From Bacteroides fragilis (GTDB lineage: Bacteria; Bacteroidota; Bacteroidia; Bacteroidales; Bacteroidaceae): 64,000 nucleotides of DNA. This document shows positions 49,874 to 57,910 of this stretch, one piece after another. The position numbers and the translations under genes are program-made. Where the stretch lies: NCBI RefSeq assembly GCF_019583405.1, contig NZ_SZUU01000002.1, positions 186,001-250,000 on the forward strand, given 5' to 3'. The number at the start of each line of letters is the position of its first letter. Position 1 is the first letter of the stretch. The notes under the pieces were generated by a model. That model ran no database searches and was not told where the DNA came from. It saw only the letters and a list, made by a program, of their open reading frames with translations.

Positions 49874-51805
49874 CTACCACTTCACAAAGAAAACCTGCCG
49901 GCCTGCCTCGTTCCGAAATACAGTTTCCTCTTTTCCTCTTGATAAATTTCGGAGCCAAAGCACTGCATTTTGGGGAATATTATCATAATGCAATGTTAAT
50001 TCTGTAGCCACTTGCTTACCCAACGAGATCCAACCATTAAATCCATCCTGATAATACAACTCATACTGATCTCCTAACCGAATAAAGTTATCATCGTTAC
50101 GAGGCATATAGACAATCTTTCCGATCTTTTCCGCTTTCCCTAAATCAAGTGTCACAAAAGCTCCTTTTTCTTTGGTGAGAAAAAAAGTTAGCCCATCGCC
50201 ATCATTCACTTTTAAACTATCGAACCGGTCATCCGCAATAAAAGTATTACTGCCACCAACAACTTTCGCAGAAAGCTTCTCTTGATCATCTGAATTTCGG
50301 AACAACTGTAGTTCAGCCAGTTGAAGTGGCTTATCGGGAGGTGATGTGTAACGAATATACCGATACTTCTTTTCCGATGGCGGATAAGCTGCCTGATAGC
50401 TTACCTTAGGAGTATCTACTATCTGATACAGCAGGCAAGCATCCGAGAAGTTCAAATGATTAGCCCCTTCTATCTTACTTCCCACCACAGCACTGAGATA
50501 ATCTTTCAGATATTGCCGTAACAAGAATTTACGATTCAGATCCATACTTTCTTTTTTGGAAAAATCAGGCTTATGATACTTCACCTCTCCCTTTTCATCC
50601 ACAAGAAAAGGGTATCCGGCCGCTACCCACTTAAGGCCATTAAAATAAAGTGGTTGAAACAAAATGCCCGGTTCCACATTTGTAAATGTAGCTTTGTTTC
50701 CTTTCTGCGATGTAATATCTATTGGCATACACCCTTCCAACGTAAACACGCCTAAACAAATGTATTTCTTGTTAACCTGAGAATCAATTTCGATTTCAAC
50801 CTGGTTTGCCGGAAAATAATCATCAGTCACATCTTTCAGATATGGATCTTTCAGTGGGAACGGAACCGACCGGTCACTCCGGATGCCCGATATCTTCTCC
50901 TGCTGCGCTCCAAAGCAGTGCCTGTACACCTTCCCTTTTTCACGTTTATCATTTCCTCCCCGTTCCACTTTAGTCTGAATAAACCAGAAAGGTACATATC
51001 CCCCTGTTGTATCCCTCAATACATTCCAGACATGTCCGGCCCCTTTCCCGGGACCATAATGATAAATGTCTGTAGCGGCGGGAATACCCAGAGCACGTAA
51101 GACATAAACCGTAAAATCACAAGAAGCCTCACAACTTCCAACCCTATTGGCCAGCAAAAATCCTGCACCCAGATGCGGTAGTTCCAGCTCGACACTATAC
51201 CTGAAATCTTTTTCCTGACGCAAATAGGCTCCCAAACAATCAGTAGCTTCCACAACATCTGTCCCTTGGTAGAGCGAATCCAATATAGATTCATAACGCT
51301 CTTTATACCAACTACGCCACTCCTCTAAAGGTTCATCCCCGACCCGATACGGTAAAATCAACTCGCAAAAATCATCAAACGGCAAATATTTATTCCAAGG
51401 TCGTTTTTCCCAAACCTCAAATGCTTGATCAATGTGATGAATCAGGAACTCAGCTCTAATTACCTTAGCATCATATACCCTTTTTAAAGTCCGATAAGAG
51501 AAATGCTCCCACTTTTTACGAGCTTCCTTATTTACCCAACCATCCGTATGTACTGTAGCCGCATGAATTGCTTTTAAAGTATCCAACTGCCACCCTTCAT
51601 AACTAAAATAACGAGGCATATTTTCAATCAGAAATCGTGCGGCATCCTGTTTCAGCCCGCTATCCTTATAGTGTTCCAAAACTTTCTCAAGTTCTCCCCT
51701 ATTCTCTCCGGCAAACTCCAAAGCATACTTCAGCCGCTTGTTCTCCGTACAAGAACAGCAGACAACAGCACCCAATAATCCGCAAAGCAAATAGGTCTTC
51801 ATCAT
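49874..51805 (-). CDS. Transglutaminase-like lipoprotein with C-terminal discoidin-like domain
   Basis: 643 residues from MMKTYLLCGLLGAVVCCSC (lipobox; earlier in-frame Mets would place a charged segment before the signal). A transglutaminase core at about 190-320: Cys in RVGSCEASCDFTVYVLRALGIPA and His in GKGAGHVWNVLRD, followed by Tyr/Pro-rich strands. The C-terminal about 140 residues (LAELQLFRNS...GAFVTLDLGKAEKIGKIVYMPRNDDN...ELYYQD) look like an F5/8 discoidin-type jelly roll, a carbohydrate- or surface-binding module. Could crosslink or cleave peptides in the envelope; activity inferred. Confidence 0.75.
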   Translation of the reverse strand: MMKTYLLCGLLGAVVCCSCTENKRLKYALEFAGENRGELEKVLEHYKDSGLKQDAARFLIENMPRYFSYEGWQLDTLKAIHAATVHTDGWVNKEARKKWEHFSYRTLKRVYDAKVIRAEFLIHHIDQAFEVWEKRPWNKYLPFDDFCELILPYRVGDEPLEEWRSWYKERYESILDSLYQGTDVVEATDCLGAYLRQEKDFRYSVELELPHLGAGFLLANRVGSCEASCDFTVYVLRALGIPAATDIYHYGPGKGAGHVWNVLRDTTGGYVPFWFIQTKVERGGNDKREKGKVYRHCFGAQQEKISGIRSDRSVPFPLKDPYLKDVTDDYFPANQVEIEIDSQVNKKYICLGVFTLEGCMPIDITSQKGNKATFTNVEPGILFQPLYFNGLKWVAAGYPFLVDEKGEVKYHKPDFSKKESMDLNRKFLLRQYLKDYLSAVVGSKIEGANHLNFSDACLLYQIVDTPKVSYQAAYPPSEKKYRYIRYTSPPDKPLQLAELQLFRNSDDQEKLSAKVVGGSNTFIADDRFDSLKVNDGDGLTFFLTKEKGAFVTLDLGKAEKIGKIVYMPRNDDNFIRLGDQYELYYQDGFNGWISLGKQVATELTLHYDNIPQNAVLWLRNLSRGKEETVFRNEAGRQVFFVKW

Positions 51806-51976
51806 AATTTTCTTCTTTCCTGATACCCCAATCATACTATGTTTCATAAAAAGCCGGCTTACAATGAATTGCAGCAAGTTTACCAACTACTCCTAGAAAT
51901 AAACCATTGAACAAAATCGCCCCCCTTGGTTATTTGTCCACCACAACCCGATCGTCAGCCGGCAATATTTTTACCT

Positions 51977-52852
51977 TTATTTAGCGTCTCCTTTTATCTT
52001 CAGTTGCAAAGGCGAAGATTCCGAATTGCAATAAACCGTGATTGTTTTGTTAAAATGCTCCGGATGCTCAGCTTTATAAGTTACCACTATATCTATCGAT
52101 TTTCCTGATTGAACCGGTTCTTTTGAATACTCTACGGTAGTACATCCGCACGAAGTGTTGATATCATCAATCACTAATAGATTCTTACCGGTATTCTGTA
52201 TAGTAAAAATACATTTTTGTTCTTTCTTCCAATCAAACATACCCAAATCCATAGACAAAGCATCTATCTTCACCTCTGTTTGAGGACATTTTTCATCTGG
52301 ATGAAATTGGCCGCCGGAAATTATATTCAAAAATAAATCTTTAATTTTAGAATTATGAATGGGGTTACCTATTGCTACAATTTTATTATCTTCATCAAGT
52401 AGAAATGTCTGAAGCATCATATCACCAGGAATTTTATTGGTATCATAAAATGTATTTTCCAAATCCAAACAGATTGGATAAGTAAAATTATCATTTTTAA
52501 GTGCATAAAAAATATCTTTCTTCATTTTAGGATAAAAAATAAAAAGAAAAGAAGTGTTTTTTTCGGACAGGCTATCAACATCGACAATAAATTGTTTCCA
52601 TTTAGCCAACTTTAATTTACAGCTAATACAACCAATAGAATCCACATACATTACAATCCTATATTTAGTTTTTGGAATTGTAACATCTATATTTTGACCA
52701 TCCATATTAAAAAACACTAAACTATCGGGAAGCATAAGATTTTGGCCCACCAAATCCTTAACTATAAAAAGATTTCTTTCTACATTTTGATTTTTACATG
52801 AACATACCCCTAATACAAGCGAAATCAACAACAATATGCTATAATATTTCAT
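51977..52852 (-). CDS. Lipoprotein with redoxin-like and DUF1573 domains
   Basis: 291 residues; lipobox LVLGVCSC. N-terminal thioredoxin-like part with a CxxC motif in YRIVMYVDSIGCISCKLKLAKW (about 70-90), and a C-terminal DUF1573 domain with the hallmark DINTSCGCTTVEYSKEPV (about 222-240) and TYKAEHPEHFNKTITVYCN. DUF1573 is an Ig-like domain of Bacteroidetes exported proteins. Starts 2 bp after the upstream DUF1573 gene. A thiol-exchange role on Cys-containing peptides of this cluster is inference. Confidence 0.75.
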   Translation of the reverse strand: MKYYSILLLISLVLGVCSCKNQNVERNLFIVKDLVGQNLMLPDSLVFFNMDGQNIDVTIPKTKYRIVMYVDSIGCISCKLKLAKWKQFIVDVDSLSEKNTSFLFIFYPKMKKDIFYALKNDNFTYPICLDLENTFYDTNKIPGDMMLQTFLLDEDNKIVAIGNPIHNSKIKDLFLNIISGGQFHPDEKCPQTEVKIDALSMDLGMFDWKKEQKCIFTIQNTGKNLLVIDDINTSCGCTTVEYSKEPVQSGKSIDIVVTYKAEHPEHFNKTITVYCNSESSPLQLKIKGDAK

Positions 52853-52854
52853 TT

Positions 52855-53235
52855 CTAATCTTTTTTATTCCCTACCACCTTTAATGCATAATTTTCTTGT
52901 AAAGTATTCAACTGAACCACAGAAGCAACCTCAAAATATCCATTTTTACTAGATGTATCTACAATCATATATATATAAGATGACTCTCCTGTTCTCAGTA
53001 AAGAATCTGTAACAAAAACTTTAGTGCAATTACAAGACCGATAGATTTTATTTACTTTTATATCATGAGAACTAACATTGGTAAATTTGAAAGAACATTT
53101 CAGTAATGTGTCATTCATAATAGTGCCAACGTCAACTCTTCTTTTATTAAAAATAACCTCATCTTTACTTTTCTGACCAAAACATATACAGATATTCACA
53201 AATAAAAAAGTGATAAAACATGAAAAAGTTTTCAT
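52855..53235 (-). CDS. DUF1573 domain protein
   Basis: 126 residues; signal peptide (MKTFSCFITFLFVNICICFG) and a single DUF1573 Ig-like domain: RRVDVGTIMNDTLLKCSFKFTNVSSHDIKVNKIYRSCNCTKVFV, ending SSKNGYFEVASVVQLNTL. Its ATG overlaps the stop of propeller D by 4 nt (ATGA at 53232-53235), so these two plus the redoxin/DUF1573 gene form one translationally coupled block. Confidence 0.8.
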   Translation of the reverse strand: MKTFSCFITFLFVNICICFGQKSKDEVIFNKRRVDVGTIMNDTLLKCSFKFTNVSSHDIKVNKIYRSCNCTKVFVTDSLLRTGESSYIYMIVDTSSKNGYFEVASVVQLNTLQENYALKVVGNKKD

Positions 53236-54359
53236 TCTATTCGGAATTTATAAAAAACAAAACGTATATCATTCTCTGTTTCTAAAGGTAATTTACGTAC
53301 TCCATAGTACCAGCCGTTATTGTATCCAAGAAACATAAAGTAATTGGGTACATCTATATCAGCCAACATATTTGAGTTTTGATACAACTGCACTCCTGTT
53401 TTTCTTATAATTCTCTCTTTCACATAAGTTCGAATCAATATATTAGTTTCAGGTACATAATCTAATCCAGCACTTGAACCAACAGTCTTATAATCTTTCA
53501 TAAATGTCTTCCCCTCGTCAAGTTCTGTTGCTTGCGTATAATTACGATCAACATCTCTACCTTCAAACCCCATAGTATAAATAAGTTCATCCGGATACAA
53601 ATAAACATAAATCAACGAATCCACATAATGATTTACATATACAGTATCTCCTCTCATTGCAAAACGAAAAGATTCAAAATTCGGAATAGGTTTTTCGTGA
53701 TAAATTTCCGGCATTTTTCCCGTGACACGTTCAACCATCATAGTATTTACGTTCAATTCCCCAAAAATGTGCAATTTATCATAACGATCTGATTCTATCT
53801 CTTTCTCCGAAACGAAACGATCTATTAAGTTTACAGGAAAAATTATAATAGAGTCATTTAGATAGTAGAAATCAACTCCATAGTCAGTTAAATACATCAT
53901 ATTATAAGCTCTCGGAGAGTCATAATCTTTACATACTCCATTCCAACCGAAATTAATTCGTCCATGATGAAATAATTCATAATCCTGTTGTTTAAAGGAA
54001 TGAAGCATTATTGAATTATCAACAATTAAACACTGATCCTTTTTATTTCGAATAGGATAAGCAAACATAAATTCATTTAATTCTCCAGGGCCATTGCCTT
54101 TTCTAAAATGTTCAGCAACAAAATCACCAGAATTAGCCTTATAATCATAAAATTTAGAATAATATGTATCAGCAAACGTAATAATAGAGTCAACTAAATA
54201 AAAATTTCCCCAACCACTGGTATAACTGGCATCAACAATTACCGAATCCAAATATATTTTCTTATTTAACAGGCTCTCTCCAGAATGAGGAATATTCTTT
54301 GCTTGACGACTACATGCAAACAAAAAACAAATAAGCAACAAGAATGCTATTTTTTTCAT
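53232..54359 (-). CDS. 6-bladed beta-propeller lipoprotein (D)
   Basis: 375 residues from MKKIAFLLLICFLFACS (lipobox Cys about 16); the frame opens four codons earlier at a TTG, but the ATG gives a standard signal peptide. Signature HFRKGNGPGELNEFMF (about 85-100). Directly downstream of the six-Cys NVEALA peptide gene and separated from it by a 15-bp stem-loop, so both are probably expressed from one transcript at different levels. Very AT-rich coding sequence compared with the housekeeping genes. Confidence 0.75.
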   Translation of the reverse strand: MKKIAFLLLICFLFACSRQAKNIPHSGESLLNKKIYLDSVIVDASYTSGWGNFYLVDSIITFADTYYSKFYDYKANSGDFVAEHFRKGNGPGELNEFMFAYPIRNKKDQCLIVDNSIMLHSFKQQDYELFHHGRINFGWNGVCKDYDSPRAYNMMYLTDYGVDFYYLNDSIIIFPVNLIDRFVSEKEIESDRYDKLHIFGELNVNTMMVERVTGKMPEIYHEKPIPNFESFRFAMRGDTVYVNHYVDSLIYVYLYPDELIYTMGFEGRDVDRNYTQATELDEGKTFMKDYKTVGSSAGLDYVPETNILIRTYVKERIIRKTGVQLYQNSNMLADIDVPNYFMFLGYNNGWYYGVRKLPLETENDIRFVFYKFRIE

Positions 54360-54387
54360 AATATAAACCAATAACTTTATTTCAAAG

Positions 54388-54429
54388 ACTAAGATTCATA
54401 TGTTTTTACTATCACATATGAATCTTAGT
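54388..54429 (-). terminator. Intercistronic 15-bp stem-loop between NVEALA peptide and propeller D
   Basis: Arms 54388-54402 and 54415-54429 (CATATGAATCTTAGT) are perfect complements with a 12-nt loop. On the minus strand no long U-run follows, so partial termination or 3'-end protection of the short peptide mRNA is likely. Confidence 0.6.
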
Positions 54430-54448
54430 TCATTATTAACCTACTTGT

Positions 54449-54718
54449 TTAACGACAATTTCCATCATGATTAGAACAAGGATCAGCTCCACAATAAGCC
54501 AGGTTCCCAAGAGCGGAGCAAACATATCTGCCATCTGAAGCCCTACAATAACATTTAACGGTTTCACCACCTCCTTCACCTGTATCGGCCAAAGCCTCTA
54601 CATTAGCTAAAGTCAAATCAGACAAGGTTGTTTCAGCTTTTTGGTTCTGATAAATGTTATAACCAGCAGACATAATAACAATAGCAATACTCAATGCCAC
54701 ATAAACTCTCTTTTTCAT
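54449..54718 (-). CDS. NVEALA family precursor peptide with six cysteines
   Basis: 89 residues from MKKRVYVALS. A TM/signal-like hydrophobic stretch (about 5-20), then LANVEALADTGEGGGE with the family motif NVEALA at 39-44, then a C-terminal tail with Cys at about 56, 58, 67, 76, 81 and 88. NVEALA proteins (Pfam family of that name) are short Bacteroidales precursors of unknown function, usually next to propeller lipoproteins. The Gly-rich stretch after the motif looks like a cleavage region; the six Cys could form three disulfides in a released peptide (inference). Confidence 0.85.
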   Translation of the reverse strand: MKKRVYVALSIAIVIMSAGYNIYQNQKAETTLSDLTLANVEALADTGEGGGETVKCYCRASDGRYVCSALGNLAYCGADPCSNHDGNCR

Positions 54719-54836
54719 ATATATATTCATTTTTACTAACGTAGTTTTGTATATTTCTGTCTCCTTTCTTGGAAGAGCCAGCTCCCTCCAGCAGAAAATC
54801 TAAATGCTTCATTTATGTTTTCCATCAGTTTTTTAT

Positions 54837-54929
54837 TATATTTGTGCCTGTTAAACCTCCTTTTCTAAAGGTTGTCAGGAGCGGGGAAATAGCTTCCCTA
54901 TCGACAAGTCGGCTTTACCCGCTCCTTTT
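54837..54929 (+). ncRNA. Candidate structured small RNA, antisense in orientation to the cluster
   Basis: Promoter-like TATATTTG (54837-54844) with TATG 19 nt upstream (54814-54817), then about 85 nt with a stem AACCT/AGGTT, a 9-bp closing stem AGGAGCGGG (54877-54885) / CCCGCTCCT (54918-54926) enclosing small hairpins (GGGAA/TTCCC; CGAC/GTCG), and TTTT after the stem. The U-tail is on the plus strand only. It contains no ORF. On the minus strand the same DNA would be an intercistronic structure between propeller E and the NVEALA gene, so an operon-processing element is the alternative. Confidence 0.45.
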
Positions 54930-54949
54930 CGAACCTGTTACACTTGACC

Positions 54950-56011
54950 TTAACTAAAGCGGAACTCCACAATGGGCTGGTCATTATTAACATCTGTCGC
55001 TGTAATAGTCTTATTTTTTTCATCTACATGGAAACCTGTGATATAACGATCTAAGGTGTATTTACACAAAGGTTCACCCTCAAGATTAAATACATAAATA
55101 TACTGTCCACCATCTGTAGCTCTTCCTTCCTTCTGGTGTTGCGCCATGATCTCTTTAAATGTGCGTCCATGAAAAATAGCGTAAATAGCATCATCTGTAA
55201 CCTGTACATCCGAGAATCCCATGATCCCGTCAGGAATTGCATAGCCACCTGCCAACTTAAATTCCGGCTCCCCTTTTGGACCTTGACAGACTTTATGAGA
55301 ACCATTTTGAAGATTATAAATTTCAAGAATCTCTCCTAATTGAGTAGCGGCAATCAACACACCATTGTGAGGATTGTAGTCGATAAAACTACGCCAAGCT
55401 TGTGCCAAAGCCGGACGAGCTTCCTTCAAGGCTTCTTCATTGGAAGAAGGAATTGTCCCACTTTTCTTCAAGAACTTCCCCTGCCGGTTCACCCAGCAAA
55501 AACGACTATCTCCCGAATAGTCGGGAATTAGAAAAGTAGTATCATTGAATGCAACAAAATCAAGAGCACGCAGAATGCTGTCTTTATCGAAAGAGATCGC
55601 TTCTGCACGCAGAAGCGAATCTCTATCCGAAACAAACTCAAACCTAGTTAACTCGCCTTTGTTGGCATCTAAAGTCCAATACGAACCATCTATACATTTC
55701 ACTGTTTCTACTGAAAGCATCTCTTCCGGTGAGTCTCCCCGCCTGCCAAACGAAGACAGATAGTGGAAATCAGGGTAATGAAAAAGATGACAATACACAT
55801 CACTACCATGTAAATCCAAGACGACCGCCTGATCACCGGATACATGAATCCGAAACGGATAACGCATATAAACTGAATCAAGCTGAATTACCTTGGAATG
55901 CAATGTTTCTTCTTTCGGAAAAGAAGCATATAACATCCTATCTTTTGGAGAATCTGAAGTGCACGCAGTAAACGCCAATAGAAAAACGAGAAATGTCAGA
56001 TAGTATTTCAT
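54950..56011 (-). CDS. 6-bladed beta-propeller lipoprotein (E), TolB-like
   Basis: 353 residues; lipobox LLAFTAC (Cys about 17). Signature LSSFGRRGDSPEEMLS (about 90-105) and blades to the end (YIYVFNLEGEPLCKYTLDRYITGFHVDEKN). Closest to the TolB-like 6-blade propellers of Bacteroidales, with a plausible funnel for a peptide ligand. It starts 9 bp after the NIEALA peptide gene, so the two are co-expressed from the promoter at 56257-56288. Confidence 0.8.
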   Translation of the reverse strand: MKYYLTFLVFLLAFTACTSDSPKDRMLYASFPKEETLHSKVIQLDSVYMRYPFRIHVSGDQAVVLDLHGSDVYCHLFHYPDFHYLSSFGRRGDSPEEMLSVETVKCIDGSYWTLDANKGELTRFEFVSDRDSLLRAEAISFDKDSILRALDFVAFNDTTFLIPDYSGDSRFCWVNRQGKFLKKSGTIPSSNEEALKEARPALAQAWRSFIDYNPHNGVLIAATQLGEILEIYNLQNGSHKVCQGPKGEPEFKLAGGYAIPDGIMGFSDVQVTDDAIYAIFHGRTFKEIMAQHQKEGRATDGGQYIYVFNLEGEPLCKYTLDRYITGFHVDEKNKTITATDVNNDQPIVEFRFS

Positions 56012-56020
56012 AGGTCTTAA

Positions 56021-56230
56021 TTAATAATAATATAGTACTTTGGATCCGTCATTGGGACAAACCACTGAACCATATCCGACACACATAGCAGGTGAAGTAC
56101 CTTCTCCTGTCGCCAATGCCTCTATATTCATCATTACCAATGATGAAGGATCTTCTCTCTTTTCTCTCATAAATATAGAGACTACAACTACTGTAATAAC
56201 AACTAATACTGCTAAAATCTTTATTTTCAT
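56021..56230 (-). CDS. NVEALA-type (NIEALA) precursor peptide
   Basis: 69 residues: hydrophobic N-terminus (about 4-20), the family motif as NIEALA (35-40) followed by TGEGTSP, and a short tail with two Cys (about 50 and 58) ending KVLYYY. First gene of the leftward operon. Same architecture as the six-Cys peptide at 54449, so the two may be exported and processed by the same machinery but yield different products. Confidence 0.8.
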   Translation of the reverse strand: MKIKILAVLVVITVVVVSIFMREKREDPSSLVMMNIEALATGEGTSPAMCVGYGSVVCPNDGSKVLYYY

Positions 56231-56256
56231 TTCGCCAATAATTTAATAAATATCAG

Positions 56257-56288
56257 CAAAGATAAGCTAGCGAATAGAAGCGCACAAA
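56257..56288 (-). promoter_or_regulatory. Consensus promoter of the NIEALA/propeller operon
   Basis: Minus-strand TTTG (56285-56288), 20-nt spacer, TATCTTTG (56257-56264); ATG 27 nt downstream. Immediately upstream lies the TGACGT operator cluster. Confidence 0.8.
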
Positions 56289-56294
56289 TATTCT

Positions 56295-56337
56295 ACGTCA
56301 ACACTTTTATTGATAACGTCATTTTATTTAATGACGT
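56295..56337. promoter_or_regulatory. TGACGT/ACGTCA operator cluster between divergent regulator and peptide operon
   Basis: ACGTCA at 56295-56300 and ACGTCATT at 56316-56323 are direct copies exactly 21 bp apart; AATGACGT at 56330-56337 is the perfect inverse of the second copy with a 6-bp centre. The cluster begins 7 bp upstream of the -33 element of the peptide operon, an activator-like position. Confidence 0.6.
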
Positions 56338-56426
56338 CTAAATATCAATATATTAAGTTCCAATAAAATAGCAGTTGGTTTTATTATTAATACAACAAAT
56401 AAGGTGGTAAATTAAAACTTTTAAAG

Positions 56427-56434
56427 TAACTTTG
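56427..56434 (+). promoter_or_regulatory. -7 element TAACTTTG of the membrane regulator gene
   Basis: Exact TAnnTTTG match 26 nt before the ATG at 56460; no clear -33. Confidence 0.5.
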
Positions 56435-56459
56435 CAGCACCAACACAAGATCTGACAAT

Positions 56460-57560
56460 ATGAATAAAAGAATATTTTTAGTAATCGGGGCCATCATACT
56501 TTTTATCATGATTGCTATAGGTGTTTCAACCTATACAATCATCCACTCTCTTATTCAAAAAGAAAAAGAAACTTTCAGGCCACAAGTCGAAAATGTTCTG
56601 AAAGAAGCAGTTATTAACAATACAATTCAGAAGAGCAAATATTTACCTTTAAACGGTTTTAATAACTCACCCAACAAGATAGGCATGTACGAAACTCGTA
56701 CTTTCTGTTCAAAAGATACCCTGTTTACCTATCAACATAAAATACAGGACATGGATACTGAAATATTCTTCGCACGCCAATTAGGCTTACTTATGATGGA
56801 CAGTTTACAGAGTACTGACATACAGAACTTAATAGTTGAAAATTTAGACAAAAATGGGATAAAAGGATATATCAATACCGGTATTATTGTCTCCAAACAT
56901 TTACAGAGAGAAATATGGAGTCAGCCCCTAAGTAGTATCCCCCACAATGCAGAAATGATTATCTATCGTTTAGAAAATGAAATTGTCAATGTAGATTACA
57001 TTATGTATATCGACTATAGTTTCTCAACTTTGTGGAAGCGAATGCCTAAAACCAATATCTACATCAATTTAATAGTGGAACTGATTCTCATCTACATCAT
57101 CATTCTGTTTATACGGTATCATAGAAAGTATCGAAAAAAGACATCAGTACCAGCAGCCGATACAGCAGAGCCTGCACCTCATATCATCGAAACCATACCA
57201 GTCGGCAGTAGTGTAGAAACAGAAAAGCAAACTAATTCTACCATAAAAGAAGAGTTATCATTCAAGGATCAATTTGTTTTTGAAAAAGATTTTGTCCTAT
57301 TTAATAACCACCCGATCAAAATGCCTAATCAGCAACAAAAGATATTAATTTTTTTCTTAAATAGCCCCAATTACAGAGTGAATAAACACGAATTAAAGAA
57401 AGAGTTTTGGCCTAAAAACAGTGATCCAACCAACAATATGACAAGCGCAATCAACAAATTAAAAAGAATCTTAGAAGAAATAAACAGTAAGTATACAATT
57501 ATCACTGAAAAAGAAAACGAGGAGTACTATATACTAATCAGTAACAAATCGGCAGAATAA
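56460..57560 (+). CDS. Membrane-tethered winged-helix regulator
   Basis: 366 residues: TM1 at about 5-27, a periplasmic sensor domain of about 165 residues, TM2 at about 202-219, a Pro/Thr-rich linker, and a cytoplasmic winged-helix domain (about 266-366: KDFVLFNNHPIKMPNQQQKILIFFLNSPN...KHELKKEFWP...SAINKLKRILEE) of the OmpR/PhoB DNA-binding type. No kinase or receiver domain, so it would be a one-component membrane regulator with DNA-binding at the C-terminus. It is divergent from the NIEALA operon with an inverted/direct repeat cluster between them. Ligand unknown; a peptide from the cluster is a natural candidate. Confidence 0.75.
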   Translation: MNKRIFLVIGAIILFIMIAIGVSTYTIIHSLIQKEKETFRPQVENVLKEAVINNTIQKSKYLPLNGFNNSPNKIGMYETRTFCSKDTLFTYQHKIQDMDTEIFFARQLGLLMMDSLQSTDIQNLIVENLDKNGIKGYINTGIIVSKHLQREIWSQPLSSIPHNAEMIIYRLENEIVNVDYIMYIDYSFSTLWKRMPKTNIYINLIVELILIYIIILFIRYHRKYRKKTSVPAADTAEPAPHIIETIPVGSSVETEKQTNSTIKEELSFKDQFVFEKDFVLFNNHPIKMPNQQQKILIFFLNSPNYRVNKHELKKEFWPKNSDPTNNMTSAINKLKRILEEINSKYTIITEKENEEYYILISNKSAE

Positions 57561-57910
57561 AAAATATAGAATGTATAGTATAGATAAAAAATGTGCGGGA
57601 TACATCTCGCACCCCGCACACAACAACCATTTAAGTATTAAACAATTAAACTAAAAACATATGATAGTACTATATAAAAAAACAAGTCCAAATCCAATGC
57701 TGCATCAATGCTAACATAGAAGTGAAACTACTCTTAGAATCTTATTATGCATACGCTTATTAAAGGTGATAAACAAGGAATAACTTTCCTATTCTTCTTA
57801 TTTCGAAAGTATGGTTTACCTTATATCCCCCTTCAGTAAGGAGTAAGAGTACAAAGCCTCTTGATTATCCAACCGCATATGCGTTCGATAGCATTTTTTC
57901 ATTACAATAA
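57561..57910. other. Gene-free region between convergent genes
   Basis: No confident gene. A 17-codon plus-strand ORF (57661-57714) has an A-rich, Bacteroides-like leader (TTAAACAATTAAACTAAAAA before the ATG) but no other support. A terminator-like hairpin is at 57592-57620. Confidence 0.5.
57592..57620 (-). terminator. Hairpin with U-tail on the minus strand
   Basis: TGTGCGGG (57592-57599) pairs with CCCGCACA (57613-57620). On the minus strand it is followed by TTTTTTATC, fitting termination of the DUF3244 transcript about 290 nt past its stop; it would also fold at the end of the regulator mRNA. Confidence 0.6.

Noticed and set aside
54837..54929. tRNA or group II intron domain V in the structured region
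   Set aside because: No cloverleaf with a T-arm GTTCGA-type signature in the right place and no domain V AGC triad pairing; only generic stems.
57820..57910. 28-codon minus-strand ORF (MKKCYRTHMRL start) downstream of the DUF3244 gene
   Set aside because: No promoter, leader or conservation evidence available; could easily be chance.
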